A stretch of DNA of 64,000 nucleotides. Origin: a virus. The translations under genes and the position numbers were made by a program. Shown in pieces: positions 21,656 to 29,107 of this stretch (the first letter of the stretch is position 1; each line of letters opens with the position of its first letter). The notes below the pieces were generated by a model. That model saw nothing but the letters and a program-made list of their open reading frames with translations. It made no database searches and was not told the origin of the DNA. The stretch is from positions 1 to 64,000 of the IMG/VR virus record IMGVR_UViG_3300012920_000028; one strand, given 5' to 3'.

Positions 21656-21822
21656 AGAAGTACCACATCGAAGGAAGCCGCGACAATCAGGCTTGGCTCC
21701 TTTACGCCAAGGCTTCCACGCTGGAAGAGGCCCGTGAAATCGCAAGCAAGTGTATTCGGGTCACGACCTACACCGCCGTAAGAATCGTGGAAAGTCACCG
21801 CACACAGGCGGTGTTCGCCTGA
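21652..21822 (+). CDS. 56-aa alpha/beta microprotein
   Basis: Pattern MKKYHIEGSRDNQAWLLYAK, then STLEEAREIASKC, then strand VTTYTAVRIVES. This strand-helix-strand order resembles small phage proteins of unknown function. ATGA overlap with the upstream gene. Confidence 0.55.
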   Translation: MKKYHIEGSRDNQAWLLYAKASTLEEAREIASKCIRVTTYTAVRIVESHRTQAVFA

Positions 21823-21980
21823 AGCCCGTCCTTCGATGGTGTCGAAATTGCGGCGAGGCGAAGCCCCTCAAGGACTTCGATGCGGTCGAAGATTCACTAC
21901 GAAGGTTCTGCTCCGAGGCCTGCAGGAAGGAATGGTACGAGAAGGGTCCGAGGCAAAGCAAGTCGGGTGCGTGGTGGTGA
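21750..21980 (+). CDS. Zinc-finger microprotein, start uncertain
   Basis: The conserved part is residues ~24-76: LRWCRNCGEAKPLKDFD and RRFCSEACRKEWYEKG, a CxxC...CxxxC zinc site like those of HNH-associated or FCS-type fingers. No ATG lies at the expected place. A GTG at 21750 gives 76 aa but overlaps the upstream gene by 73 nt; a CTG at 21819 would give 53 aa and a short overlap. Confidence 0.5.
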   Translation: MYSGHDLHRRKNRGKSPHTGGVRLKPVLRWCRNCGEAKPLKDFDAVEDSLRRFCSEACRKEWYEKGPRQSKSGAWW

Positions 21981-21984
21981 TTTC

Positions 21985-22086
21985 ATGTCCGAACGACGAA
22001 AGAGCATCCTGTTCTTCACCCGAGTCTGCTTCTATTGCACGGGGAGCCTTGCGTTCCTCGTCAACATCGGTATGGAGGTGGTCTGA
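21985..22086 (+). CDS. 33-aa membrane microprotein
   Basis: MSERRKSILFFTRVCFYCTG begins a single hydrophobic helix, continuing SLAFLVNIG. GGTGG lies ~8 nt before the ATG, and the stop overlaps the next start (TGATG). Function unknown. Confidence 0.5.
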   Translation: MSERRKSILFFTRVCFYCTGSLAFLVNIGMEVV

Positions 22087-22310
22087 TGCCGCGAGAACCT
22101 TGCGCTACCTGTGGAGTACGCATCCACGTCAAGCCGACGCGCATTCGACCCCACCGGGGAAACAAGTGCTACAAGTGCTTCCGGAAGGACCTTGAGAAAG
22201 GCATTGACCGCTGCGAGGCTTCGACCCTTCGGGGAACACGGTGCAGGCACCAGCGGGCTCCCGATAGTCAATTCTGTGTCGCTCATCAGAAAAAGGAAGT
22301 GAAGACATGA
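22086..22310 (+). CDS. Double zinc-finger protein, 74 aa
   Basis: CATCGVRIH and KCYKCFR form a first zinc site; DRCEAST, GTRCRHQ and FCVAH form a second with Cys2/His-type ligands. Basic overall, so nucleic-acid binding is plausible. Overlaps both neighbours. Confidence 0.6.
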   Translation: MPREPCATCGVRIHVKPTRIRPHRGNKCYKCFRKDLEKGIDRCEASTLRGTRCRHQRAPDSQFCVAHQKKEVKT

Positions 22311-22471
22311 ACTTAGCAAACGTGGAATGCACATGCGGAGCGAAAATGATTTGGGGCGGAAGCCACGAGTCAGAAGAAGAAGAGGGGTTCGTGGGCACGG
22401 TCCACAACCTCAGTTGTAGCCGTATCGGGTGTTGGAACCACATGCTGTTCTATGAGGTGATGAAGGAATGA
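22307..22471 (+). CDS. 54-aa zinc-binding microprotein
   Basis: Starts MNLANVECTCGAKMIWGG, has an acidic EEEE stretch, then NLSCSRIGCWNH. Four Cys in two pairs point to one zinc site. ATGA overlap upstream, 4-nt overlap downstream. Confidence 0.55.
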   Translation: MNLANVECTCGAKMIWGGSHESEEEEGFVGTVHNLSCSRIGCWNHMLFYEVMKE

Positions 22472-22626
22472 AGCCATCCAAACACGAGCGAGAGCGTGCA
22501 TTGGAGAGGTTCCGTCAGCGCATCGGTCAGGACGGAATCCGCTTTCAGGCTCGCAGCAAGGAACACCTGCTCCGACAAATCAGCCAGATTGTGTCTGATG
22601 CTCTCGAAGGGGGCGAGGAAGAATGA
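22468..22626 (+). CDS. 52-aa helical microprotein
   Basis: Arg/Glu-rich helix (KHERERALERFRQRIGQ), then HLLRQISQIVSDAL, acidic end. No Cys and no known family. Overlaps both neighbours by a few bases. Confidence 0.5.
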   Translation: MKPSKHERERALERFRQRIGQDGIRFQARSKEHLLRQISQIVSDALEGGEEE

Positions 22627-22934
22627 GCAAACTCAAGCAAAACAAGCCCTTGTGGCTCCAGTATCGTGCAGCCAGCCGCGTCAAGTCTTACATGCTCAAA
22701 AAAGCGAAGGCGAAGGTTGAGGAGTCCGAGGGACTCTCAATGAGCGAGGAATGGGCAGCAATAAACAAAATTGCTGACATGATGAACGAAGGACACCCCG
22801 AGTTGCTCACCGCAGGTATGGAAGAGCGGGCGGAACGAATGGTCGCTGCACTTGAGCGGGCTGCTGACGCGGGCCTGACCTCGGTCACTGCGGCCGTTGA
22901 GCGAATCGAGGAAGATTGGGGGAAGGAGTTTTGA
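22623..22934 (+). CDS. Helical hypothetical protein, 103 aa
   Basis: Basic N-terminal third (MSKLKQNKPLWLQYRAASRV) and long amphipathic helices with Met, Ala and Glu (ELLTAGMEERAERMVAAL). Probably an all-alpha, possibly dimeric, protein. No family was recognised. Confidence 0.6.
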   Translation: MSKLKQNKPLWLQYRAASRVKSYMLKKAKAKVEESEGLSMSEEWAAINKIADMMNEGHPELLTAGMEERAERMVAALERAADAGLTSVTAAVERIEEDWGKEF

Positions 22935-23068
22935 CGATTCAAGACGTCTTCATTGATTGGGCCGCTTCTCACCCCTTTGAGCATCGGTTGTACACGGCGG
23001 AGTACGAGAAATACGGAAGCAAGGCCCTCATTCGCTGGCTTCCCCTTATCGCGAGGTGGATGGAATGA
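22931..23068 (+). CDS. 45-aa hypothetical protein (TTG start)
   Basis: TTG overlaps the upstream TGA. The peptide LTIQDVFIDWAASHPFEHRL then IRWLPLIARWME is compact and Trp-rich. Coding status is supported mainly by the tight overlap pattern of this operon. Confidence 0.4.
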   Translation: MTIQDVFIDWAASHPFEHRLYTAEYEKYGSKALIRWLPLIARWME

Positions 23069-23095
23069 CGTTCTCTCGACACTCGTTCTGAGGGA

Positions 23096-24013
23096 TTGAC
23101 CGTGTTCTGTCAACCGTCGTTCGACCTTTCGTCCTTGGAGGATTGTAGCGTTGATTCGGTCGTCACCGACCCGTGCTACGCCGCACCACCGATTGAGGCA
23201 TGGAAAGAGGTGTTCAGGGTCATAAAACCCGGAGGTCATGTCCTCGTTTTCGCGGAGCCCTCAACGTACCATCGCATGGCGGTGAATATCGAGGACGCGG
23301 GGTTTGAAATCCGTGACCAAATCATGTGGATTTACGGTGACGGCTCATTGAAGGACTTCGAAGTCACGTCTTTCCATGAATCGGTCGTGGTGGCGAGGAA
23401 GCCCCTTGAAGGAACGGTCGTTGGGAATGTTCTCCGGCACGGAACCGGGGGAATCAACGTCGACGGATGTCGGGTGGAACACGCCAATGAGGCGGACCTC
23501 GCCGCGAGTCTTGCGAAGAACCCCGGTCGGACCGATACCGTGACCAGCGGCGTGTATGGTGCCGACAGACCACAACAGCGTGTGAATCTCGACGGCCGCT
23601 GGCCAGCGAACGTCATTTTCGACAGGTACGCTGGAACAGAATTGGACTGGCAGACCGGACATCTCGCTGCAGGGAACCGTCCTGCGAAGCGAAATTACGC
23701 GAGTGCGTTCGCGCAGAATAAAAACCAGCAGGGAGCCGAAAACCCGGGACGTGTGGACGAAGGCGGTGGTGGCTCTCGGTATTTCTTCCGCGCCGAGCAC
23801 ACGGGGGAAGAGCGAAAGCATGGCCTCAAGCCCCTTTCCCTATGGTGCTACCTTCTTCGACTCGTCACTCCCGCTGGTGGGGTCGTGCTTGACCCATTCA
23901 ATCACTCACGACACGTGTTCAAAGCAGCCTCTCAGGAAGGATTTTCAGTTGTCGCTACCAGCAATCTTCCGGCGAACCCTCATATACCGGTCATCGTCGA
24001 ACAGCAAGAATAG
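23096..24013 (+). CDS. Degenerate paralogue of the adjacent DNA methyltransferase
   Basis: This is 305 aa from a TTG. It aligns with the next gene across most of its length: FRVIKPGGHVLVFAEPSTYH, then RMAVNIEDAGFEIRDQIMW, then GGINVDGCRVE, then RYFF and VVLDPF. The catalytic DPPY of amino-methyltransferases is DPCY here (~25), and the SAM-binding DPFxGSGT is replaced by DPFNHSRHVF (~265). It also lacks an internal block of about 100 residues. It is therefore probably inactive as an enzyme but kept intact, perhaps as a partner subunit or DNA-binding scaffold for the active paralogue. It could also be an early pseudogene, but the frame has no stops. Confidence 0.75.
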   Translation: MTVFCQPSFDLSSLEDCSVDSVVTDPCYAAPPIEAWKEVFRVIKPGGHVLVFAEPSTYHRMAVNIEDAGFEIRDQIMWIYGDGSLKDFEVTSFHESVVVARKPLEGTVVGNVLRHGTGGINVDGCRVEHANEADLAASLAKNPGRTDTVTSGVYGADRPQQRVNLDGRWPANVIFDRYAGTELDWQTGHLAAGNRPAKRNYASAFAQNKNQQGAENPGRVDEGGGGSRYFFRAEHTGEERKHGLKPLSLWCYLLRLVTPAGGVVLDPFNHSRHVFKAASQEGFSVVATSNLPANPHIPVIVEQQE

Positions 24014-24022
24014 GTGAATGAA

Positions 24023-25423
24023 ATGGACATCAGGAATGGCGATTGCCTCGAAGTGTTGAGAACCGTTGAGTCAAACAGCATTGACTCTATCGTGACTGAC
24101 CCGCCCTACGGGCTCTCCTTCATGGGAAAGAAGTGGGACTACGACGTCCCTTCGGTGGACATCTGGCGAGAATGCTTCCGTGTCCTCAAGCCCGGTGGGC
24201 ACCTCCTCGCGTTCGCCGGTTCTCGCACCTATCACCGCATGGCGGTGAACGTCGAAGACGCGGGATTCGAAATTCGCGACCAAGTCATGTGGCTTTACGG
24301 AAGCGGATTCCCGAAGAGCCTCAACGTGAGCAAGGCCATCGACAAGGCGCTCGGCGCCAAGCGTGAGAGGGTCCGCATCTCGGCTGACGAAATCCGGAAC
24401 CCCAAGAGCATTGGGAGCGGCCACGGCATCGAGGGTGGCGACCGACCGTGGATGCAGGAAGCCCTTGAACGGGGCTATCACGAAGTGGACGGCGAAGACC
24501 CCGTGACGGAGGAAGCGAAGAAGTGGGACGGGTGGGGAACACAACTGAAGCCCGCGCACGAACCATGTGTCCTCGCCCGCAAGCCCGTGGACGCAAGCAT
24601 CACGCAGAATATCCTTGAGAACGGGGTCGGCGGAATCAACATTGACGGATGTCGCGTAGGCACCGAGGAAATGAAGGTCACCGCGTCGGACGGCGTCATC
24701 ATCTCCGGCAACAACTCCATGTCCGGAGGGAACACCGGACGCATCGACATGGGGACGAAGACCGGGCGTTTCCCGTCCAACATCATTCACGACGGCTCCG
24801 AAGAAGTGCTTGACATCTTCCCTGAAACCGCCGGAGCGAAGCCTCACGGTGGGGACGGTGGAAAACTCGACACGCAGGGAATGGGCTGGGGCTTCAAGCG
24901 CATGGCCTCCGACCTCTCGGACCTCCCGGGTTCCGCCGCACGGTACTTCTATTGCGCGAAAGCGAGCCGTGCGGAGCGGGACGAGGGGCTTTCCCATCTC
25001 CCTGACCATACCGGTGACGCCGCTCTCGCAAATGCGGTGTGTCAGAAGTGCCTCAAGCACCGACTCCAATCAAACCTCGCTCGCCGCTGCACATGTGCCG
25101 AACCGGAGTGGGGAGAGTCGCGCCTCGAGGCCATCAAGAACAACCACCCGACGGTCAAGCCCGTGGCCCTCATGCGCTATCTGTGCCGCCTCGTGACGCC
25201 TCCCGGTGGTGTCGTCCTTGACCCCTTCATGGGAAGCGGCACGACCGGCGTAGCGGCCTACAAGGAGGGCTTCAATTTTTATGGCATCGAGCGCGACCCG
25301 GACTACTACGTCATCGCGAAGAGTCGTGTGGACTACGTTTCGCACGGTGAAGTGCGCGAGAACGCCGGAGAAGAGACGCCACGGCCACGGCCGTCGTCAA
25401 TTTTCCACTGGGTTGATGCCTGA
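24023..25423 (+). CDS. DNA adenine/cytosine-N4 methyltransferase
   Basis: This 466-aa enzyme has DPPY at ~26-29 (SIVTDPPYGLSFMGKKW), then CFRVLKPGGHLLAFAGSRTY, and the SAM site VVLDPFMGSGTTGVAA at ~400, followed by GIERDPDYYVIA. DPPY first and FxGxG last is the beta-class order, typical of phage and solitary N6-adenine or N4-cytosine methyltransferases. A Cys-rich insert (CQKCLKH...RRCTC) before the SAM motif may bind zinc. ATG 24023 is preferred over GTG 24014 because AGGTGA lies just upstream. Probably protects viral DNA from host restriction; no cognate endonuclease is adjacent. Confidence 0.9.
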   Translation: MDIRNGDCLEVLRTVESNSIDSIVTDPPYGLSFMGKKWDYDVPSVDIWRECFRVLKPGGHLLAFAGSRTYHRMAVNVEDAGFEIRDQVMWLYGSGFPKSLNVSKAIDKALGAKRERVRISADEIRNPKSIGSGHGIEGGDRPWMQEALERGYHEVDGEDPVTEEAKKWDGWGTQLKPAHEPCVLARKPVDASITQNILENGVGGINIDGCRVGTEEMKVTASDGVIISGNNSMSGGNTGRIDMGTKTGRFPSNIIHDGSEEVLDIFPETAGAKPHGGDGGKLDTQGMGWGFKRMASDLSDLPGSAARYFYCAKASRAERDEGLSHLPDHTGDAALANAVCQKCLKHRLQSNLARRCTCAEPEWGESRLEAIKNNHPTVKPVALMRYLCRLVTPPGGVVLDPFMGSGTTGVAAYKEGFNFYGIERDPDYYVIAKSRVDYVSHGEVRENAGEETPRPRPSSIFHWVDA

Positions 25424-25665
25424 TGCGGATTCGACGAACCCGTGTTGAAGAGGCGGCGTTAGTGGTTCTGAACAAGAATCGCGGGAAATGGATGAATGCT
25501 CGACAAGTTCACGACAACATCTCCTCGTTCACGGACTTCTCCTTTCATTGGAACACACGTTCGGTCTATACTTACCTCGGTGGGATGTATCGCAAGGGGA
25601 TGGTCGAACGTCGAAGGATTGGGAACAAGTTCGAGTACCGAATATCCGAAACGGAGGAAGAGTGA
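25423..25665 (+). CDS. Winged-helix DNA-binding protein, 80 aa
   Basis: Layout helix (VEEAALVVLNKNRGKWM), helix (NARQVHDNIS), recognition helix (NTRSVYTYLGGMYRKG), then wing (MVERRRIGNKFEYRI) is that of a small winged-helix regulator. ATG overlaps the methyltransferase stop (TGATG). It may regulate this operon. Confidence 0.65.
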   Translation: MRIRRTRVEEAALVVLNKNRGKWMNARQVHDNISSFTDFSFHWNTRSVYTYLGGMYRKGMVERRRIGNKFEYRISETEEE

Positions 25666-26291
25666 TGGGGCTTTACATCTTCCAATCGAAACACGCTCCA
25701 TACATCAAGGTTGGACACACTACCCATGAGAACCCGTGGCATCGTCTCGACGGTTCATGTGGGGTCCCCGAGGGCTTCAATTCCGTGCGGCATCCTTCCT
25801 CCCTCGAAGGGAAGGTGAACATGGAAGACCTCAGCCTCGAAGGCTGGTGGCCTGAAGTCACCATTGAGGAAGAAAGGTCGCTCCACCTTCTTTGCAAGCG
25901 TTTGTCAGTCGTGGGCGAATGGTACCCCGACGATTCAAAGGAAATGTTCTATGTCTTGCTCCGCACTACCTTTGGTTCCACGAAGCACGAGGCGGTTTCT
26001 GTCCCTAAAAGCCCAATGATGCGGGAACCTGTCATCACGAAGGATAGCGGACGCCCTGAGAGACACGGAGAGCCGTGGACAGAACGAGAGGACCAACAAC
26101 TCCGAAGCCGAGCCGGACAATGGTGGGACAAGAAGGACGTCAAGGATTTCGTGACCGAAGACGCATTGTGGCGGCGTCGGACGGAAACATCTGTTCGTGC
26201 AAGGATGAAGAAATTGGGAATCATCCGATGGAAAAATGGGAACTTCCATTGGACGCGAGCGTCCGAACCCCCCGAAGAGGAAATATCATAA
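25665..26291 (+). CDS. GIY-YIG/T5orf172-like domain with C-terminal Myb-like domain
   Basis: This is 208 aa. The N-terminus (LYIFQSKHAPYIKVGHTTHE, NPWHRL) and a later ERSLHLLCKRLSVVGEWYPD follow the T5orf172 pattern (GIY-YIG superfamily, often nucleases), with iKvGhT and E..lH....r..gEWy. The C-terminal ~70 residues (EPWTEREDQQLRSRAGQWW, then TETSVRARMKKLGI) look like a Myb/SANT helix-turn-helix. A sequence-targeted nuclease or a DNA-binding factor are both possible. Confidence 0.5.
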   Translation: MGLYIFQSKHAPYIKVGHTTHENPWHRLDGSCGVPEGFNSVRHPSSLEGKVNMEDLSLEGWWPEVTIEEERSLHLLCKRLSVVGEWYPDDSKEMFYVLLRTTFGSTKHEAVSVPKSPMMREPVITKDSGRPERHGEPWTEREDQQLRSRAGQWWDKKDVKDFVTEDALWRRRTETSVRARMKKLGIIRWKNGNFHWTRASEPPEEEIS

Positions 26292-26315
26292 CCGCGCTTG
26301 TCCCGGGTTCCGGAC

Positions 26316-26453
26316 ATGAAGTGCCCGGAGTGTGGAGCCTCCGGTTCTTTGAAGATGACTGAATACCGGAAAACGGCTGAAACGCTCTCGCCACTTATGG
26401 AACGAGCGATTCTCACCTGCGCCTTGTGTGGGCATGAGGAGAGGTTCGCTTGA
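26316..26453 (+). CDS. 45-aa zinc-ribbon microprotein
   Basis: MKCPECGASGSLKM and TCALCGHEERF make a Cys4 zinc ribbon, similar in outline to TFIIS/RpoM-type ribbons but without the catalytic Asp-Glu pair. Function unknown; a transcription link is only a guess. Confidence 0.6.
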   Translation: MKCPECGASGSLKMTEYRKTAETLSPLMERAILTCALCGHEERFA

Positions 26454-26611
26454 ACCTCACTTTCGTCGCCTACAGCATCTTCTTTCTCGCACTTCTTGTT
26501 TTCGTCATGCTTGCTTGGAGCGTTGGACAGGTGTTCCTTCTTCTCCTCGGGAATCGTGATAAGCAGAACCTTCCAGCCATGAGTGATGACGCGAACCGGA
26601 GCGACCTGTGA
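26450..26611 (+). CDS. 53-aa membrane microprotein (TTG start)
   Basis: One long hydrophobic segment (FVAYSIFFLALLVFVMLAWS and onward), then a polar C-terminus. The TTG overlaps the upstream TGA by the usual four bases. Confidence 0.5.
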   Translation: MNLTFVAYSIFFLALLVFVMLAWSVGQVFLLLLGNRDKQNLPAMSDDANRSDL

Positions 26612-26717
26612 CCGTTGCGGAGAGTACAACCTCCTCCCTACCGTGCCGGGTTTTGAATGCACGTGCAAGGACTGTGGAGGCAACCTCATAAGTCGTGGTG
26701 ACGGGTCACTGCTATGA
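26586..26717 (+). CDS. 43-aa zinc-ribbon microprotein
   Basis: ATCDRCGEYN and CTCKDCGGNL form a Cys4 ribbon. It overlaps the previous gene by 26 nt in another frame and the next by ATGA. Confidence 0.55.
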   Translation: MTRTGATCDRCGEYNLLPTVPGFECTCKDCGGNLISRGDGSLL

Positions 26718-26827
26718 ATCCGAAGTGCCCCGAGTGCGGCTGGAACTATGTCCAAGAAGACTCACACGGCGACCCCGTTCTTGAGGGGCCGTGCATCTGT
26801 GCTTACGGCGAACCGCCGGAGAACTGA
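26714..26827 (+). CDS. 37-aa zinc-ribbon microprotein
   Basis: MNPKCPECGWNY and GPCICAYGE provide four Cys. Last gene of the rightward run; its end overlaps the convergent recombinase-like gene by 25 nt. Confidence 0.5.
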   Translation: MNPKCPECGWNYVQEDSHGDPVLEGPCICAYGEPPEN

Positions 26828-27420
26828 CCTTCCCAAGCACGGATGATTGAGCGGACCTTCGTCTGCTTCAGGCCCATGGTCTTCGCGATTTCAGGGACCG
26901 GGACGCCACGTTGTCGCATCCCCATGACGCGCTCCACAATCGGCCAGTTCTCGTCCTTGACCGGTTTCCCGTCCTCTCCTCTCGTGAGCCCGAACGGGAG
27001 GCGCCCACCGCGCTTGTGACGCATTCCTTCCCGGGTCTTGAGGGACATGACGTCTTGGAAGTATTCCCACGAAGCCACCATGGACATGAGAGTGAGCATT
27101 TGGACTTCCGTCTTCACTTCCTTGACGATTCCTTGAACGGAATGGATGATGACCCCCTTCTTGTGAAGGTCGCGCAGTTCCCCGAACAGATGTGGCTTCC
27201 CGTGCCATCGCCCGAAGTTCAAGAACAGGACATCTGTCAGGCGGTTCGTTCGATGGTCAACGTATTCGAGCATCATGTTCCAATCCTCGGGCTCATCCCA
27301 GCCGTCAGAGAACACCGTGTACTTCTCCCACCCGAGGCTACGGGCTTTCTCCTCCACCAGCGGTAGGAAAAACGAAAGTGGTGTCGAAGACTTGTCGGAC
27401 CATAGGTAAATCGCTCGCAT
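26803..27420 (-). CDS. Divergent serine-recombinase-like protein
   Basis: This is 205 aa from ATG 27420. The order of a resolvase is kept: N-terminal strand (MRAIYLWSDKSS), LTDVLFLNFGRWHGKPHLF (in place of LDRLSR), KGVIIHSVQG, then a long helix (MASWEYFQDVMSLKTREGM), RGGRLPFGL, and a C-terminal helix-turn-helix (VPEIAKTMGLKQTKVRSII). The catalytic YxRxS and the conserved Arg residues are not preserved. It may be inactive for strand cleavage and act as a DNA-binding protein, or be a highly diverged recombinase. Confidence 0.6.
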   Translation of the reverse strand: MRAIYLWSDKSSTPLSFFLPLVEEKARSLGWEKYTVFSDGWDEPEDWNMMLEYVDHRTNRLTDVLFLNFGRWHGKPHLFGELRDLHKKGVIIHSVQGIVKEVKTEVQMLTLMSMVASWEYFQDVMSLKTREGMRHKRGGRLPFGLTRGEDGKPVKDENWPIVERVMGMRQRGVPVPEIAKTMGLKQTKVRSIIRAWEGQFSGGSP

Positions 27421-27656
27421 TAAACCACCTTGAATCTCCAATACCAGAACGCGGCGCTAAGGACGAGCATCGAAAGGATGAGCGTCTGAGCCGCATGGTC
27501 GGAAAAGAAGCCAAGAATGGCGGCGTAGGGGGCATACCACGTGTAGCCTTCAGTCATGGCGACGAGGGAAATGAGCACCCCGAGGGAAAACAGGCCAAAC
27601 GCCGCTTGACGCATAGCGTAGAAGTCCCACCCGAAGTACTCGTCCCAGAAAAGCAT
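27420..27656 (-). CDS. Three-helix membrane protein, 78 aa
   Basis: Starts MLFWDEYFGWDFY. Hydrophobic segments AAFGLFSLGVLISLVAM, APYAAILGFF and TLILSMLVLSAAFWYW. Its TAA overlaps the next ATG. No family was recognised; it could be a holin-like or virion membrane protein. Confidence 0.6.
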   Translation of the reverse strand: MLFWDEYFGWDFYAMRQAAFGLFSLGVLISLVAMTEGYTWYAPYAAILGFFSDHAAQTLILSMLVLSAAFWYWRFKVV

Positions 27657-27660
27657 GTTC

Positions 27661-28572
27661 TCACTGTCCGAAGAAATCCCTGCCGCACTGCTCCTTGAAG
27701 TCGCACAACTTGGAGCAGTGGGTGTATTTTGACGGGTCGTTCGCCGCATACGGAACGAAACCAGCATGATTGTTCAGGACATCTGTTTGACGAAGGAAAT
27801 TGTAGATGATGTCTTCGAAACGGAGGTAGTGCCTCTCGTTGCGGGTGGTCTTGTAGTGCTCCACATTCGCATCGTGCGCCTCATGGGCCTTGACCTTCGG
27901 AATGATGACGTAGGAGAAGTCGAGAGGCTTCCCGGTGATGTAGCCGTATGCCGTAGCCTGAAGTTGTCCATGCGCCTTCGGTTTAGCCCACTGCCCCATC
28001 CAATGCGTGCTGGCGGTCTTGAGGTCGCCAAGCCGAGCGGTTTCTCCACTGAGGTCCATGAGCCAATCAATCCGCCCGCGTACCGCCACTCCGAGGGGAC
28101 CATGCTCACGGTGAATCACTTCACGCATGGCGTCAACCTCAGTCTCCTTGACGTCGAGAGGGTCAAAGTCAGGAATGCGGTGACCGAGGAGGTTTCGCTC
28201 GTAGACGCCATACCAGCGTTCGCATTCCGCGTAAGCGGTTTCGAGTTGAAACGGGCTGAGTCGGTTCCCCTTGCTGTCATAGACCCCGCTTTGGGCCTTC
28301 TCCACTTCGTCAAGCCAGCACTGCTCCATCTTCATCTTGATGATGTCGGCGTCCGGGGTGTCCCCCGCGGCAAGAGCATTGTGGAGCAGTTCAACACCAA
28401 GGTGAACAGCCGTCCCCTGTGGGAAGTACACCTTCGATTGGCGAGGTAGCCGCTGGACGTACTGGTACCAGTAAGAGGCCGGGCACTTCATCCAAACGCC
28501 AAGTCTGCTCGGGGAAATGTGAGAGCGGTCCCAGCGGACGTTTTCACCGCGCAGCATCTTACTGGTCATCAT
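27661..28572 (-). CDS. RecB/Cas4-like PD-(D/E)XK nuclease with Cys cluster
   Basis: This 303-aa protein begins with ISPSRLGVWMKCPASYWYQY, the usual S...l..y..CP..y helix of the PDDEXK_1 family, then FPQGTAVHLGVELLH. The active site follows: RGRIDWLMDL and LGDLKTAS (D...DLK). The C-terminus THCSKLCDFKEQC supplies three Cys that with the N-terminal Cys can hold an Fe-S cluster as in Cas4/AddB. Expected role is DNA end processing in viral recombination or replication. The start overlaps the upstream stop. Confidence 0.8.
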   Translation of the reverse strand: MMTSKMLRGENVRWDRSHISPSRLGVWMKCPASYWYQYVQRLPRQSKVYFPQGTAVHLGVELLHNALAAGDTPDADIIKMKMEQCWLDEVEKAQSGVYDSKGNRLSPFQLETAYAECERWYGVYERNLLGHRIPDFDPLDVKETEVDAMREVIHREHGPLGVAVRGRIDWLMDLSGETARLGDLKTASTHWMGQWAKPKAHGQLQATAYGYITGKPLDFSYVIIPKVKAHEAHDANVEHYKTTRNERHYLRFEDIIYNFLRQTDVLNNHAGFVPYAANDPSKYTHCSKLCDFKEQCGRDFFGQ

Positions 28573-28732
28573 AGGGGACCACCAAAAGACTGGTTGGGTT
28601 CCAAGTACCCGTCCTCTTGGCGAACTTCTTCATCACGCTCAGGTAGTTCTGCACTTCGGCTTCAGTTTCTCCGATGAAGAGCACGGTGATTCCGGGCTCC
28701 TCGCTTGTCTTTTCCAAAAGGACGTATTTCAT
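28559..28732 (-). CDS. 57-aa hypothetical protein, leaderless
   Basis: Begins MKYVLLEKTSEEPGITVLFI then helix (ETEAEVQNYLSVMKKF) and strand (SLLVVPY): a small alpha/beta fold. A TATA-like CCTTAATACC is centred 28 nt upstream of the ATG. First gene of the nuclease operon. Confidence 0.6.
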   Translation of the reverse strand: MKYVLLEKTSEEPGITVLFIGETEAEVQNYLSVMKKFAKRTGTWNPTSLLVVPYDDQ

Positions 28733-28756
28733 CGAAGGGTCCCTTCGGCGAGACGG

Positions 28757-28764
28757 TATTAAGG
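28757..28764 (-). promoter_or_regulatory. TATA-like promoter, leftward
   Basis: CCTTAATACC region on the minus strand, 28 nt before ATG 28732. Confidence 0.6.
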
Positions 28765-28790
28765 GTGTCGAATTTTCATCACTACGGTCG

Positions 28791-28799
28791 GATTTAAGC
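28791..28799 (+). promoter_or_regulatory. TATA-like promoter, rightward
   Basis: GATTTAAGC centred 27 nt before ATG 28822. Together with the box at 28757 it forms a compact divergent pair in 90 bp. Confidence 0.6.
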
Positions 28800-28821
28800 A
28801 CCCGCCGAATATGGACAGGGC

Positions 28822-28968
28822 ATGGAACCTTTGGACCTTGCAATCATGAACATGACCCAAGCATTCACTCAAACCGTGGTCGCCCTTCAAGGTGGAGCGT
28901 CGTGCATCCCTCCGGAAGCGGTTGTGGACCTTTACCGGAAAATCGAAACGCTCGTCACCGTTGCTTGA
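28822..28968 (+). CDS. 48-aa hypothetical protein, leaderless
   Basis: MEPLDLAIMNMTQAFTQTVV then PPEAVVDLYRKIETLV. A lone plus-strand gene between two leftward operons; its end overlaps the convergent gene by 14 nt. No family was recognised. Confidence 0.5.
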   Translation: MEPLDLAIMNMTQAFTQTVVALQGGASCIPPEAVVDLYRKIETLVTVA

Positions 28969-29107
28969 GTTCTTCCTTGAAGTACGGAAGCACTTTCTCA
29001 AGGAGCGGCAAGACCTCATCTTCCCCTGCAATCACCTGCTCAAGCCTCATGATGAGGTAGCGTGTGTTCTCCTTCCAATGGGCTGCCCACCATGCTTCGT
29101 CAGACAT
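28955..29107 (-). CDS. 50-aa helical protein
   Basis: MSDEAWWAAHWKENTRYLIM and VLPLLEKVLPYFKEELKQR: probably two helices. Its ATG overlaps the stop of the upstream coiled-coil gene. Confidence 0.5.
   Translation of the reverse strand: MSDEAWWAAHWKENTRYLIMRLEQVIAGEDEVLPLLEKVLPYFKEELKQR

Noticed and set aside
23065-23091. 8-codon frame before the degenerate methyltransferase
   Set aside because: Too short and lacking any supporting signal.
26316-26453. RNA polymerase subunit RpoM/TFS or RpoP
   Set aside because: The zinc ribbon is similar in outline only; the catalytic Asp-Glu of TFIIS and the RpoP pattern are missing.
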